64,000 nt of DNA from Epiperipatus broadwayi (Eukaryota; Onychophora; Udeonychophora; Euonychophora; Peripatidae). The notes beneath the pieces are model-generated. The model did no database searches, was not told the DNA's origin, and worked only from the letters and a program-made list of their open reading frames with translations. The DNA is taken from positions 3,034,536 through 3,098,535 of the forward strand of contig JAQFVV010000049.1 in assembly GCA_028023455.1 (NCBI GenBank), in the 5' to 3' direction. Shown here in pieces: positions 48,235 to 60,000 of the stretch (positions are counted from its first letter, which is position 1; every line of letters begins with the position of its first letter). Both the position numbers and the translations under genes were made by a program.

Positions 48235-48873
48235 TCATCATCATCATCATCATCAACCAATATCAATGCACTGCAGGATGAAGGTCTCTCCAAGTTCAAT
48301 CCATCTTTTCCTATCTTTAGCTTCTCTTCTCCACATCACCCCTGCACACTTTCTTATTTCATCCATCTATCTCACATGTGGTCTCTTTTTGGGTCTTTTA
48401 CAATCTCTTGGAATCCGGTTTAAAATTTCAATTGTCCATTTGTTATCATCTCTTCTAGCAATATGTCCAGTCCAACTACACTTCAGTCTTTTAATTTTTT
48501 CATTTAGGTCAGTAACACCTGTTTGTTCTCTTACCCATACATGGTGTTTTCAATCTCTTCTTGTTATTCCTAACATGCATCTCTCCATACTTCTTTGAGT
48601 GGTATGAAATCTCTGTATTGCTCTTCTATTAAGTGTCCAAGTCTCAAATCCATAAGTAAGAACTGGTAAAACACATTTACTAAAAAGCTTCCTTTTCAAA
48701 CACATAGGCATATTTCCTTTTAGTATCAAGTTATTTCTACCAAAAGCACTCCAACCAAGTTTAATTCTATGATTAATTTTATCCATTATGTTTCCATCTG
48801 TATTAATAATCTGACCAAGATATTTGTAACTGTTAACTTCTTCTAACTCATCATAATCAATCTTTATTTTCAT
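48235..48873 (-). mobile_element. RTE-type LINE, 3' end with (TGA)n tail
   Basis: On the minus strand one frame of 207 codons (48873 to 48253) is interrupted only by a TGA after GITRRD and a TAG after RPHVR; the second copy at 31495 has Trp at the TAG position. It contains NSYKYLGQIINTDG, LPVLTYGFETWTLNRR, MERCMLGITRRD, WVREQTGVTDLNEKI, CSWTGHIARRDDNKW and KRWIELGETFILQ, the standard C-terminal half of RTE-clade (HmRTE-like) reverse transcriptases. The 3' end is a (TGA)n tail at 48235-48255. RT catalytic motifs are missing, so it is a 5'-truncated, recently degraded copy. Confidence 0.9.
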
Positions 48874-48879
48874 ATTTTA

Positions 48880-49260
48880 AATATGTTTCATTAAAAAAAT
48901 TTAATAATATTTATGATGAAATGTACTTTGAAAGCACATGCCACAATAATTCAAAAGTCACACTTACTAGATTCATTTTAATTGATAAATAATTGCTTTG
49001 TGTACTTACAAAGATTGCAAATCTACTAGTCAGATAAAAAAATGGACCACTTTTATCTATCTGCCCATATTATCCATATGCTTAACAAAAATTAAAATTT
49101 GTGGCAATTTAAAATTTCACTCAATTTCAATATTAATGTTTGATTTGCCATTCAATTTAAACAGCATAGCAATTAAATTAAAATGATTTATTTTTGATCT
49201 GACTAGTAGATTTTGCATTAGTCCAAAAACCATCTTTTTAAAATTTATTAAAATAATTTA
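48880..49260. other. AT-rich sequence, no recognised feature
   Basis: Open frame 48998-49186 has random composition. 'gatctgactagtagatttgca' near 49195 is roughly the inverse of 'tgcaaatctactagtcagat' near 49016, giving a ~20-bp inverted repeat around 180 bp apart. Confidence 0.45.
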
Positions 49261-49263
49261 ATA

Positions 49264-49560
49264 TATAAGGGATTCGAACTCAGACATTCACATGACCCTC
49301 ATCTCTCCATGCCATCTCATATTTCTGACACACCTGATCACACACATGTTGAAAAAAAAATCAATATAAATATTTCATGCTAAACCAGCACTCATCAATT
49401 GCTCCAGATTACCGTCTCCACACATATATACAATCAGTGCTCAGCTTTATATTAAGATAGCCAATCTTCATACTTTAATAGACAGACTTCAAACTATTCC
49501 AACCCACATCTTCAGCCATCCATCTTATTGAAAATTTGATGATGAAATAGTCAAAGCTCC
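49264..49560 (-). repeat. Family 1 SINE-like repeat with hammerhead motif
   Basis: Same family and orientation as 152-445. The minus strand has a good B box (GAGTTCGAATCCC, rc of 49267-49279) and a hammerhead region at 49362-49403: GCAA, core TTGATGA (C3 changed), stem II GTGCTG with loop GTTT and AGCAT, GAAA, stem III ATA-TT-TAT, A, then TTG pairing back. The C3 change predicts inactivity. Confidence 0.65.
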
Positions 49561-49569
49561 TGTAATTGT

Positions 49570-51510
49570 CAAGGTTGTCATCCTACACATGTTGACGTTA
49601 GTCATTCTGACCCCTCGTGTATTGGAAAATAATCCAGTAATAACTATTTGTAAATTATCATAATATATGCTATTGGTATCTATATATACACATACCCACA
49701 CATATATACTTTATTTATTACTAATTCTATTAAAATATTTAATGTAAATATACCATTATTTTTTATATGAACAAATAAAAATATTGTTCACATTAAACAT
49801 TTATATAATGGTGGGTTAAGAAATTCTTGTTCTTCTAAAGACATAAACAGCTTATATACATAAACATAAAAACAAAGAGATTATAAATATTTAAATGCTG
49901 AAACTAACTGAATATACAAATATTAAATTTTAAATATAAATAATCACATGAGGAGAATAAAATATAAAAATTGGATTATCAAAATTAAATTATATTAAAA
50001 AAGAGAATAATTTGCGAATTAAAAAAAAACTGTTAAGCCTTCTAATACCTTATAGTGTCTATACTATGGATTAGAAAGTGAGAAACTAATCTATGATGAC
50101 TGATATCATTTAGTTGAGTATAATAATGACAGACATAGAAGAAATATATAAAAGAAATAAAAAAACATTGCTGTAATGACATAACAGATATGGAGATAAA
50201 TATATATAATTGAGCTAGATATTTTTGTACATTACAACTCAATTTTTGGTATTTACATGAATATTTTTTAAATAATATTACTATTAAATGCGTTCATATT
50301 GACAGTAACTTCTGGTAATTTTAGGAATAGTATTTCAATAGAACGAGTGATCGTCTATTGTTTTTCAGATTGCTCAAATGCAAATTAATTGTTGTGATAA
50401 TGGAGTTCAACAATACCATTGTTAGTTATTCTTTATTTCATATATATCCTTTCCAAGGATAACAACATTTCATAATATTACCAGTAGAAAATGGTTTTAA
50501 CTGGATAATGATCAAGTATTCATTTCGTCACTTTTCTTACTGTCCATAGAATACAAAGTCTTTTTAAGGAGTTCAAATTTATCAATAGTGTTTCTACTCT
50601 TAACACAATATAAAATCATGAGCAGAATAGTAATATATTGAAGTTGAGACAGTTTAAATAAATGAGATCTCAGTAGTAAAATAAGAAATATCATAAAACA
50701 TCCACTGCTGAATTTGAATTTGGAGTGGGTGAATCTTAACTTTTTTTCAGATCATAAGTAGAATTAAAATTTATCTTCATAAACAATAACAACACACTAT
50801 TCAATGTTCTTTACATAATTTAAATATAATATTTTATTATTCCACATTTCCAAAAGTAGTAGTCAGTTTTGACTATTCAACATTTTTCTTCAGAGAAGCA
50901 ACAGGAACCATATATATTAATACTCTGTCATATCAAATTAATTATACTAAACAAAATTTTCAAACTTATTAAAAAAATGAAATGGGAATAATTTAATTTG
51001 AACCTGATTTATTTATAGTAATTATTATAGTTTTATTTTATATTGATTATAATGAACTTTAATTGCATTTAATTTTAAAATTGATCAATTTAAATGCTTC
51101 ATATGCAACTAGTATTTTAAAAGTTTATATATATGTATATATATATATATATTGATACTCTTTCATATTAATATTATTAATAAATACTATGTCAAAGTTT
51201 AAATATGTTTATTAAACTATTAGCACCAATTATACTTTTGACACTTTCACATCATATTCATAGTTATCCTGCTGAAAAAAACCATTTTCTGCTGATTTGA
51301 ATATTATTTGTTCTCTGGCTTATTACATTATTATTTTTTGTAACGAACAATGTCTCTTTGATTTTAATAATTCTTTCATCAAAACTATGGCGGTGTTCTC
51401 TTTTCTGACGATAAAAGATCAATGTATTAGTCACATTATTTTTTGTCTGTGGCTTTTTATACATTAGAGAATGCTGCATCATTCTTGCTTTAAGGTTTAT
51501 CTTGGTCTCA
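49570..51510. other. AT-rich sequence, no recognised feature
   Basis: No gene or repeat that I can support apart from short AT tracts. Confidence 0.5.
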
Positions 51511-51512
51511 CC

Positions 51513-51516
<4 letters not shown>

Positions 51517-51607
<91 letters not shown>
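51517..51607. repeat. (TA)n microsatellite
   Basis: A pure TA run of about 90 bases. Frames across it (Tyr-Ile repeats on both strands) are artefacts. Confidence 0.97.
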
Positions 51608-51609
<2 letters not shown>

Positions 51610-52295
51610 ACAGTTCTTTGGGTGTGATCTACAACATAAACCATGTTAGGCCAATTGAATGTTAATATTTAATCATTTGTGTTGTTAATAAGTTTGTTTA
51701 AATTAATTGTCATTCTAAATCTCATATTAAATTGATCTAATCTGTACTATTTTGTTATGCATATGTAGTGAGTATGGTTTAGTAATCCAGTTTTTATTAT
51801 TATTTTTATGATCAGAGATTTTATTTGCTATTTTGTTTTGAATTGCTATGTATATGTGTTATGTTGTATTATGTTCGCATTAGCTAATATGATTCTATGT
51901 TCTTAATTTGATCTAATTTAAACTATCATAAATAATTATTGCAATATAGGAAGATTTTTATTTTTGAAAATTCATGAGATGAGAGTACTTGTGATTTCAT
52001 ATCTATACATCTTTTTATATTGAAAGGTTTAATAATTATTTTGCATTGTAAATCCATTTAGTTTTAAGTCTATATATTAGATTTGATTATCTTTTTCTAA
52101 TTCAATGGTCCAAGTCAATCCTGAATTTATGTTCAGTTCATTGAATAAGTGATAAATGATGTCTTGCAATATATTTTAAAAATTACTATGTTTAATAGAG
52201 GATCAATTATACTAGTTTCTTTACAAAGCAAGGTTTGATTGCAAATAATTGCAAATAGATAGACCCATTGACCATGATTCTACCATCTCATACAT

Positions 52296-52301
52296 GTCAC
52301 C

Positions 52302-52378
<77 letters not shown>

Positions 52379-52395
52379 ATCTATCTATCTATCTA

Positions 52396-52431
<36 letters not shown>
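52296..52431. repeat. (CTAT)n / (AT)n compound microsatellite
   Basis: About 25 CTAT/ATCT tetramers followed by an AT run. The tract ends directly at the foldback element beginning at 52431. Confidence 0.97.
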
Positions 52432-52432
<1 letters not shown>

Positions 52433-52711
52433 CATATTTCGAAGGTTTATCTGTGTTAAAAAATTTTAAATATTGATATTCCGATGTTTCAACTTGGTCA
52501 CACAAATCATTCACTTGGTGAAAAAAGGTAGAAAGATGGTTGTAGAGGTGCATTTTTGCTATTGGTGGAACTTTAATGTTTATTCAAATCAGTGATTGTA
52601 GTGCCTCTACAACCATCTTTCTACCTTTTATCACCGAGTGGATGACTTACGTGACCAAGTTGAAATCTCAATATTTAAAATTTTTTAACATGGATGAACC
52701 TGCAAAATATG
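52431..52711. repeat. Foldback element next to microsatellite
   Basis: Left arm about 52431-52545 and right arm about 52598-52711 are inverted copies ('ttaaaaaattttaaatattga', 'tttcaacttggtcac' and 'aggtagaaagatggttgtaga', each matching the complement of the other side); the loop is about 50 nt. One arm has a ~9-bp insertion ('tattccgat'). The 'gttgaaacatcgg' string on the minus strand is reminiscent of PLE terminal regions, but no ribozyme core can be drawn with confidence. Confidence 0.85.
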
Positions 52712-52859
52712 TCTTTTATAAATGCAAACCATGAAAATCTTTGCTTCAACATATATATATATATATGATCAGTATATGGAGCTTTACTAATAGCTCCTAA
52801 CAAGCTTTGTTTAGATAAATGCCAAAAGAGATAGAATTCAAAATCTCTATCATTGTGAT

Positions 52860-53185
52860 CCACCTCCAGACCAGCTGGTTTCGAGCTTATTGGTTCATGT
52901 CAGTGAAGGCCTGGGAGACTAGAAACTAGATCTAAATACCAACTCTAAAATCAGCATTTATCAAACACATTTCTATCAGTTTGAAAGCATAAATTTATCA
53001 GACAAATAATGTCTTCAAACCCAGCTTAACAAACTAGATAGCTATATGGTTCTGAAATCAGTTCAGTTTCACTATATAGTAAAAGCCTCAGCAATATATA
53101 GCATTGCAAAAACCTTCAAAGGTACATTTATGATAATCAAAACAAGTTATAAATTTCGTAACTTGCCTTAAGCGTGCATGTTATG
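52860..53185 (-). repeat. Single diverged copy of the 4-6 kb satellite unit (family 2)
   Basis: Collinear with most of the ~400-bp unit: 'agaaactagatctaaa', 'taatgtcttcaaac', 'agatagctatatgg', 'agcctc.gcaatatata' and 'caaaggtacatttatga' all recur in the same order. Standing alone, it shows the unit exists as a dispersed repeat, from which the array was presumably amplified. Confidence 0.8.
52863..52909 (-). ncRNA. Hammerhead-derived motif, family 2 dispersed copy
   Basis: On the minus strand CCTTCA pairs with TGGAGG (stem I, one G-U). The core reads CTGACAT in place of CTGATGA. Stem II is GAAC-CAATAA-GCTC (one mismatch), followed by GAA, a palindromic stem III ACCAG/CTGGT without loop, and C17, giving a GUC triplet. 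Core changes at G8 and A9 predict an inactive ribozyme. Confidence 0.6.
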
Positions 53186-53194
53186 ATCATTAGA

Positions 53195-53420
53195 TGGAGA
53201 CTAGATCCAGACTTTCGAACTGCCTTCATTCATCCATTCTATTTCATATAGTCAATATGCAAGACCACATACAAGTGAAAAAATAAATGATCTCTAATAT
53301 ATATATATATATTGTGCTGAAGCAGCACTCATCAGTTGGTCCAGTTCATCATCTCCCACACATCTGGTTTAAGTATATACATTAGACTTGTATTTAAATA
53401 TTACTTGACATAATGTAATA
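53195..53420 (-). repeat. Family 1 SINE-like repeat with hammerhead motif
   Basis: Directly next to the family 2 copy. The hammerhead region (53300-53340, minus) has ACCAA, intact CTGATGA (rc of 53329-53335) and a perfect six-bp stem II GTGCTG/CAGCAC with a CTT loop. GAAA has become CAAT and the stem III/triplet part has expanded into a (TA)n run. 'ctttcgaactgcc' near 53202 is the degraded B box. Confidence 0.6.
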
Positions 53421-53424
53421 AATT

Positions 53425-55055
53425 ATGAAAAAATCTTTAAAAATTCAATGATGGTTTTAAATTCTCTTTGAACTTAAAAAAATAATCTGATGATTTAATA
53501 TGGTGAGGATTCCATAGGAATCCAAGTACCAGAAGTGTCATGGCTGGGTTGCAATCCATAATTTTTGAGCTCCAGAGTTTACAACTATCTCTGTGCCAAA
53601 TCGTGAATGATTGATTAACTTGAGTTATCAGGTTTCAAAAAAAAAAATATTAAAGATGGCTTCTGGAGACATTCAAAATTTTAGAATTTGCTTTATTTAT
53701 TACTACAGTTTATTTTGCAATCTGAACGCACTTTTGGTGATTATTAGAAAACTTATTTAAATCTAAAGAAATAAAATTATCATATATTTAATTTTTGAAA
53801 ACTCCGCAAAAATCTAGAAGTCATCTAATTGTATTACACTACATATATACATAACTTTTACTAATTGGAAAACCAACAAATGCAATTATTAACTTCTTTT
53901 AAGACAGCAGCTTGCTCTTTTAAGTCATTTTTAATAATAAGACAAAGATATGACAAAGATATTTTTAATTAATGCCAATGAAAACTCATTGATTTTTTCC
54001 TTTTTCTAGATTTTAGTTGTTCTCCAATTATAGGAAATTTCTAAATAAAGATAAATTTTAATATATAATTAGATAAATTGAAAATAATTTAATTAGAATA
54101 GAATAAAAATATTATTCACTTCAGTAAAGTTTCAAGAATTTGTGTTTTATTATTTTTGCCTTTAGAAACAAAAATCAATTTCCTCCCCAGATTATCAAAG
54201 AAATCAACATGTATATATATACATTTATAAATATAATTTATTTGCACGGAAGTGAATTAAAAACTTTGATAAATAATTAGAAAAATGTAAGACATACTTT
54301 TCATCATTGTTCATTATTAAATAAATTAAATGACTTTACTGTTCAGGAATTCATAATGAGTTTGAGCATCGGAAATAACTAGTATCGGGTGCCGGAAGTA
54401 CCTGAAATGGAATCAATCTTAAGACTTTAAGCTCCAGAGTCTAATATGTTAACATTGCATGAAAACAGAGAATACATCGTTCAATTATTTACCTATTATA
54501 TGTAATAGTCAATTTACATGGGCTACAGTTCTTGCAAATATTCAATTATTATCTTTCGACAAATATATTAGATATTATTAATAATTTTTTTTTAGAAAAT
54601 AGAGCTAAATTAATAAGACTACAAATTTATATTCGATATATATATATATTGATTGCCTTTTACATCTAAGCAAAAAACAAGACAATAAACTTTAGTTTAA
54701 TAAACATTTATTAATAGTCGGTACTTATATATAATCCAATAAACCAAAACTGGAAGCAGTTTTTTCTTAATTATACAGTTTCAGGGACTCTACAAATATT
54801 TATTTATTTATTTTTTCAATTTTATTTTAATGAACAGGTGTTAGTCTATATTATATTTAGTAATATTTTATCAACCTCATTCTAGTCATGCATTCTGAAA
54901 TATCAATTCTAGATACGTATAACTTAAGGATAAAATGTTTAAAACTGAAGAAATTCAAGGAATAACATGTTTTAACTTTAATGAATTGTTATTTTCTAAT
55001 AATTTTTGCAAAATATAGACAATAAGGATAATTTGAATTAAATTATATCATACAA
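53425..55055. other. AT-rich sequence, no recognised feature
   Basis: No supported gene or repeat. Confidence 0.5.
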
Positions 55056-55153
55056 TAATTGCAATACAGAGAGTGTATCAATTGCTCAAACAAGCTCTTA
55101 ATTAATAAGTGTGGTATGAGAAAATATTTAAAATCTCTATCCAGAACACTTCC

Positions 55154-55201
55154 ATCTCCAGACCAACTGTTTTCAAGCTTATGGCTTACATCAGTGGAGA
55201 T
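55154..55201 (-). ncRNA. Hammerhead motif, left arm of foldback
   Basis: On the minus strand ATCTCCA and TGGAGAT give a perfect 7-bp stem I. The core is CTGATGT (A9 changed to T), stem II AAGC-CATAA-GCTT is a perfect 4 bp, then GAA, an imperfect stem III and a GUC triplet. The single A9 change is expected to cripple cleavage. Confidence 0.7.
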
Positions 55202-55437
55202 CTAGAATATTTGGACACTAGATCTAAAATATCAACTCAAAACTCAGCACTTATTTCATATGTAATATTTAAGTAGAAACTCTGAAATTTTTGGACATAA
55301 AAATGTCTTTAAATTCAGTTATGTAACTTAAATAGCTATATATCCAAAAATTTTAGAGTTTCTATTTAAATATTTCATATGAAATAAGTGCTGGGTTTGG
55401 AGTTGATATTTTAGATCTAGTGTCCAAATATTCTAGC

Positions 55438-55481
55438 TCTCCACTGACATGAACTATAAGCTCAAAACCAGTTAGTGGAGA
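55438..55481 (+). ncRNA. Hammerhead-derived motif, right arm of foldback
   Basis: TCTCCA and TGGAGA form stem I; the core reads CTGACAT, stem II is GAAC-TATAA-GCTC and the GAA box reads AAA. More decayed than the left-arm copy. Confidence 0.5.
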
Positions 55482-55559
55482 TGGGAGTGTTCTGGATAGA
55501 GATTTTAAATAAGAGCTTGTTTGAGGTAGTGGGATGCTCTCTGTATTGCATTTTTGTAA

Positions 55560-56500
55560 ATACAAGCTTATAAAAGTCATGTCACATTATATATAACTTG
55601 CTTTTTTTAATTATCATACAATAATTGACTATTTTATATAATTAATAAAAAAACAACAACTAGAATATAGTCTGCTAATGGATGATACTAATCTTATGCC
55701 AGGTGAATATTTGCTTCTATATAGACAATCTATTTGTTCATGCATAAGCTTAAATCAATTAAAAATATTGCACAAAATTACAGAAAAAATAAATTAGAAT
55801 ATTTCAGTAATTTATGTTAACATTATTAATCAGAAAATATTTTATAGCCACTTTCTCATTTTCAAAACATAGAAGCAGTTTATACAAAATATAGACTCTG
55901 AACATAATTTGTAGCATATTGTATTATACATTAATTCATAATTTTATTTAATTAATAAAAAAATGGAATATAGACTGCTTACAAAAAAATGTTAATATTG
56001 TCTAGCACACACAGAGTTAAAGTTCATGAAAATGCATTTATATAGATTCCAAGCTATTAGTATTTAAAATTAAATGTAAAATATTTTGTCTTCTGATAAA
56101 CATTAAATAAGAAATTTTTAAACTAAGTTAATAAAATTCACTTATTTGTAAGATGATAACAAAAATATTGTGCATCTTCCTAATATGCAATTATGTAAAG
56201 ATAATCACCATTATTGAGTACTTGCAAGAATTGTTATTTATTTTATATTTAAATCATTATAATTATTAGTTACTACAAAATGATGATTCTATACATCTAT
56301 TTCAAAACTGTTTCCAAATTCTTTCAATTTTTTTTTTTTTAATATTTAAAACACTTGCATCTATTATTTTCTTTTATATCATCATTCTTTTTTTTTCTTT
56401 TACTCTCTATACATTTATTCATGATATCTTTTGTAATCACTTTATATTTTATGCATGTCATACCATCTAGATATAATTATTCATAATATTTGATATAAAC
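55560..56500. other. AT-rich sequence, no recognised feature
   Basis: Includes a T run at about 56325-56340. No gene seen. Confidence 0.5.
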
Positions 56501-56507
56501 CACTAAA

Positions 56508-57000
56508 CATCTCATGATCACCATTTTTTATGCTTGCTCATAACTGTTATTAAAACAGGCAGAACTCTCTATACAGTAGTGCCACTCAGTGCAAGCCAGA
56601 ATACTCAATGAAATGCCAGAAGGCTTGTGCATGGAATCCTGATCTAGTGCCTTCTCATCCAATGTATGGATACTAAACTGAGTCCAGACCTATAAGACCA
56701 TATAAGCTAATGAACTTAAATTGAAAGTAATGTGTTTTCAATTTTTTCATAGTTTTGTAGTTAAATAAAGATAAAAGGTGGCTGCTGGAGAGTTGCATTA
56801 GATCATAAGATCTAGGTGTAGTGCTCTCAGATCCAAGGCTCCTCACTGATGAAAGCCACAAGCTAGAAACTAGTCTGGGGATATTGGATGAGTAGGCACT
56901 AGATAAGGATTTTATGCACATGCCCTTCTGACATCCATTGATTACTCTGGCTAACACTGAGTGGCACTACTGTATGGAAAGTTTTGCCTATTTTAATATA
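56508..57000 (+). mobile_element. Foldback element with intact hammerhead core (family 2b)
   Basis: Inverted arms of about 118 bp at 56547-56664 and 56884-56999, outer sequence 'tattaaaacaggcagaact' on the left and its near-complement on the right, with 'acagtagtgccactcagtg' shared. The ~220-bp interior carries a complete hammerhead motif (56840-56881) immediately inside the right arm. It is a relative of 36594-37300. No protein is encoded; the minus open frame 56673-56957 is incidental. It looks like a non-autonomous element with MITE/foldback form and ribozyme content. Confidence 0.75.
56840..56881 (+). ncRNA. Hammerhead ribozyme, intact core, GUC site
   Basis: TCCTCA (56840-56845) pairs with TGGGGA (56876-56881) as a 6-bp stem I with one G-U. 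CTGATGA is at 56846-56852. Stem II AAGC (56853-56856) with GCTA (56862-56865) has three pairs plus an A-A mismatch and a CACAA loop. GAA is at 56866-56868, stem III ACT/AGT (56869-56874) is palindromic with no loop, and C17 is at 56875. All essential core bases are present and the triplet is GUC. As in the array, the loopless stem III implies dimer-dependent activity. Confidence 0.8.
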
Positions 57001-57004
57001 TGAT

Positions 57005-60000
57005 ATAGGTAGTTGTATACCAAATTAATTATCTACTGATTAAATCTGTAATTAGTAAGCAAATTTTACATGCATTTTTGAATGTTGTAAAATAAGAGGA
57101 TACATTTTATAAAGAGATTATTAAAAAATGCAATTATAAGTATAAAAGAAATGTTGGGGATATGCTTGCAAGGTTAGAACAAATCAATCTATCTTACCCT
57201 TTAATTTTAAAATCTTTAGATTTGATTAGTCATATTAATTTAATAATCACAATAATAATGCTTCATACACAAAAAATATAATGAAAACATTAAATAATAA
57301 GTGCATGTTCAGTGCTCAACATCTTTGTCACAGGCGACCATTAAATTCAAAATAAAAAATGGAAGGACAAAAGCTAGAAATGCGTACGTTTCAAACCACA
57401 TTCAATTGGACACTGTTAAATTTCTTGTATATTACTAAATCTAATTATTAATGACCCATGCTTTTTCAATTTTACATCTTTTTAATAATATAAATTTAGT
57501 AATGAACAAAAAATTTAAGTATTCAACTGTGTGTAATTTGAAACATGCATCCAACTGTATAATTTCATTTACTATTTAAGGGTGCACAGCAGTAAAAATG
57601 TATTAAAGTTTATAGTTAATATTGTCGATAGCATCTCTTTTAATTTACCACATTTCAAAAACAGATTTTTTTTACAAATTAATCTTATTGTTTATATATT
57701 TTAAATCATTCTGTTTATATCAATTTAAAAGTAAAAGAAAACATTAAATCATGAGCATAGCACATGTAAGTATAGAGCACACCATTAATCAACAATGAAA
57801 ACTGCACCATATAGCAAGATGATTTGTTTCTTTTTATAGTCAGTATATCAATAGTCATCTATCAATTGCAAATTATTTAAATTTTACTACACTCTAAAAT
57901 TAGAAATAGTTATATAACTTCTCATAGACAGTATCCTATGGGTGGATAGCCTGCCTGGATAACATCTGCATATCTAAAATTATTTTGAAGTTGCTTGAAA
58001 AATTTTACATTATCTAAAATTTCTCAGATGTGCTTTAGATTTAAATCTACTACATTTTAAATCAACCCATAAAATAAATATTCAAATGGCTTTATTGTTC
58101 AAAAATTCATAAGATATTTGGGCGTCAGAGTTGCCATGGCAATTACATATTTGAGGCATTTTCAAAGAGACACTTTATATCTTCTTTATTCAAAAAAATG
58201 TTCTTTTTTGCGTAACTTTATATTGTTTTTAATTTTATTTCATTTTTGCATCCTTCATTTGCAAATAATTGATCACAATTTTCTGTTGGAATTTTTATAT
58301 CTAAATAATGAGGTCATCCAAAAAAAAGTATTTTACCTCTCTCTTTTTACCTGATAGACTACTAATATACATGCTATGTGAGCATGAATTAGAGACATGC
58401 CAATCCAGTAGGAGATTCAGATACCATAACAAGTAGAAAATTGTACTGATCCTTTTTAAAAAAAAAAAAATAGGATTTTTAAAGTGAATCAGCAAAAATT
58501 GCAAAAAGAGGAGAAATTTAAAGGTGAAGTTTATGAAAGAGTTACAGCTTTTTATTTATTGTTTATGGACTTTACAATAAGAACAGAAAATATGAAGATA
58601 AGATATTGTGATTAATAAAATAACTTTTATTATTGTACTTTAGGATAAAAATAAATGTTTTTAATGTTAAGGATTACTTTGGCAGTAAACTAATAGAGGA
58701 AAAGGGATATGGGAATGTGGGTAAAGAAGTAGATGACTTTATTGTGATAAATAATGGTTACAGAAAGAATAAATGTTTGACATGATTACAAGTCTCTGGA
58801 CTTGTGGCATATACAAAGAAAATCATTGCAAAAGACTTGAATTCAGTCAACAGGAAAGAGTCTTGCCTCCCTTTGTCAAACAAATGGAATAATCTGACTT
58901 TCATAATTTATATTTTTTCACTGCAATTTTATAAACTATAATCATCCTGCTCCCAGCACAGTTAGTTAATTAATTTTTCAATATGATTCTGGTGAGAATT
59001 CATCAAAAGTTAACTCAATGCTATTAAATGAGAATATACTAATACGGTTATACCTTTTCATAGTGGCTTGACCCAACTCAAGTTTTTTCAGAGAAAATCA
59101 TTTTGCAACTTATCATTGTTCTATTTTATAGAATAATTCAATGGTCAAATTTTGTTTATAATCTAAAATTCAAATATAGCATAAGCATTTTAAATAGGGA
59201 CACCTAGTGATCATTGTTCAATTAGATTTACTGTTGTTGGCTACAAAGTAATATACTTCTCTTTGTCTCAGATTGATCAAGCGTAAGCTAAAGATATCAT
59301 GCAATGCTTTGCTTGGTATTTAAAAACAATTGTGGAAAAGAAATGATTAAAAATTATTTTTTTGTTATGCTGTTTTTAAAGGTTTTCCCCTAAAGTCTAA
59401 TTGAGTAGTTAGGCAATAGGTTATAATTTAAGTGATAACATAAGAACTTTGTTGATAGTTGTTATATTTAACAATATTCCTACCATGAATTAACATTCTC
59501 AGTTCTATAAATATATGATTATTATTTTTTTTTTTCAAAAGTTGTAGTTTATTGCATGTATATAGCTCAAGTTAATCTTCAATCAAGTTATTCCTATTTT
59601 GGAAATAGTTATTTTTTGTCCTATGATATGTTACCACATGTAGTAAATTTTATCAAATCATAAAGTGGCTTTTTATACATTTTTGTTTATATTTGTTTAG
59701 TTTCACTTGGAATAATATTTGTTCAGTCAACTGCTATTTTCAAGCTACCTACATGATATATAGGTGATGGATAGTGTAATGATCTTCAGTTATAAAAGTT
59801 AACTGTGAATAACTAATAAACAGTGTTGGATCAGTGCCCGACTAAGAATATGCTCAACACAGTAGAACAATATATTGCTTGATAAAAGACTAAGCACTGT
59901 TTTGGATATAGTTTTTACTGTCATATTCTTTTTTTACTGTCTTTTATCACATAAATTTATTTTTAGGATCTGACCATCATGAGCCTTTAATGCCATCTTT

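Larger units (their letters stand above)
55060..55550. mobile_element. Foldback element with a hammerhead motif in each arm (family 2)
   Basis: Left arm about 55060-55295 and right arm about 55345-55550 are inverted copies ending in 'tgcaatacagagag' and 'ctctctgtattgca'. The 49-nt loop contains the self-complementary ATAGCTAT. Both arms hold family 2 sequence, including the hammerhead region: minus strand at 55154-55201 and plus strand at 55438-55481. The open frame 55362-55580 is a by-product of the right arm. Confidence 0.8.

Noticed and set aside
51264-51665. Open frames on both strands with long Tyr-Ile repeats
   Set aside because: Produced by the (TA)n microsatellite.
52431-52711. Hammerhead in the foldback arms
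   Set aside because: 'gttgaaacatcgg' and a 'ggatga' string are suggestive, but the CUGAUGA core and stem pairing cannot be assembled without several mismatches.
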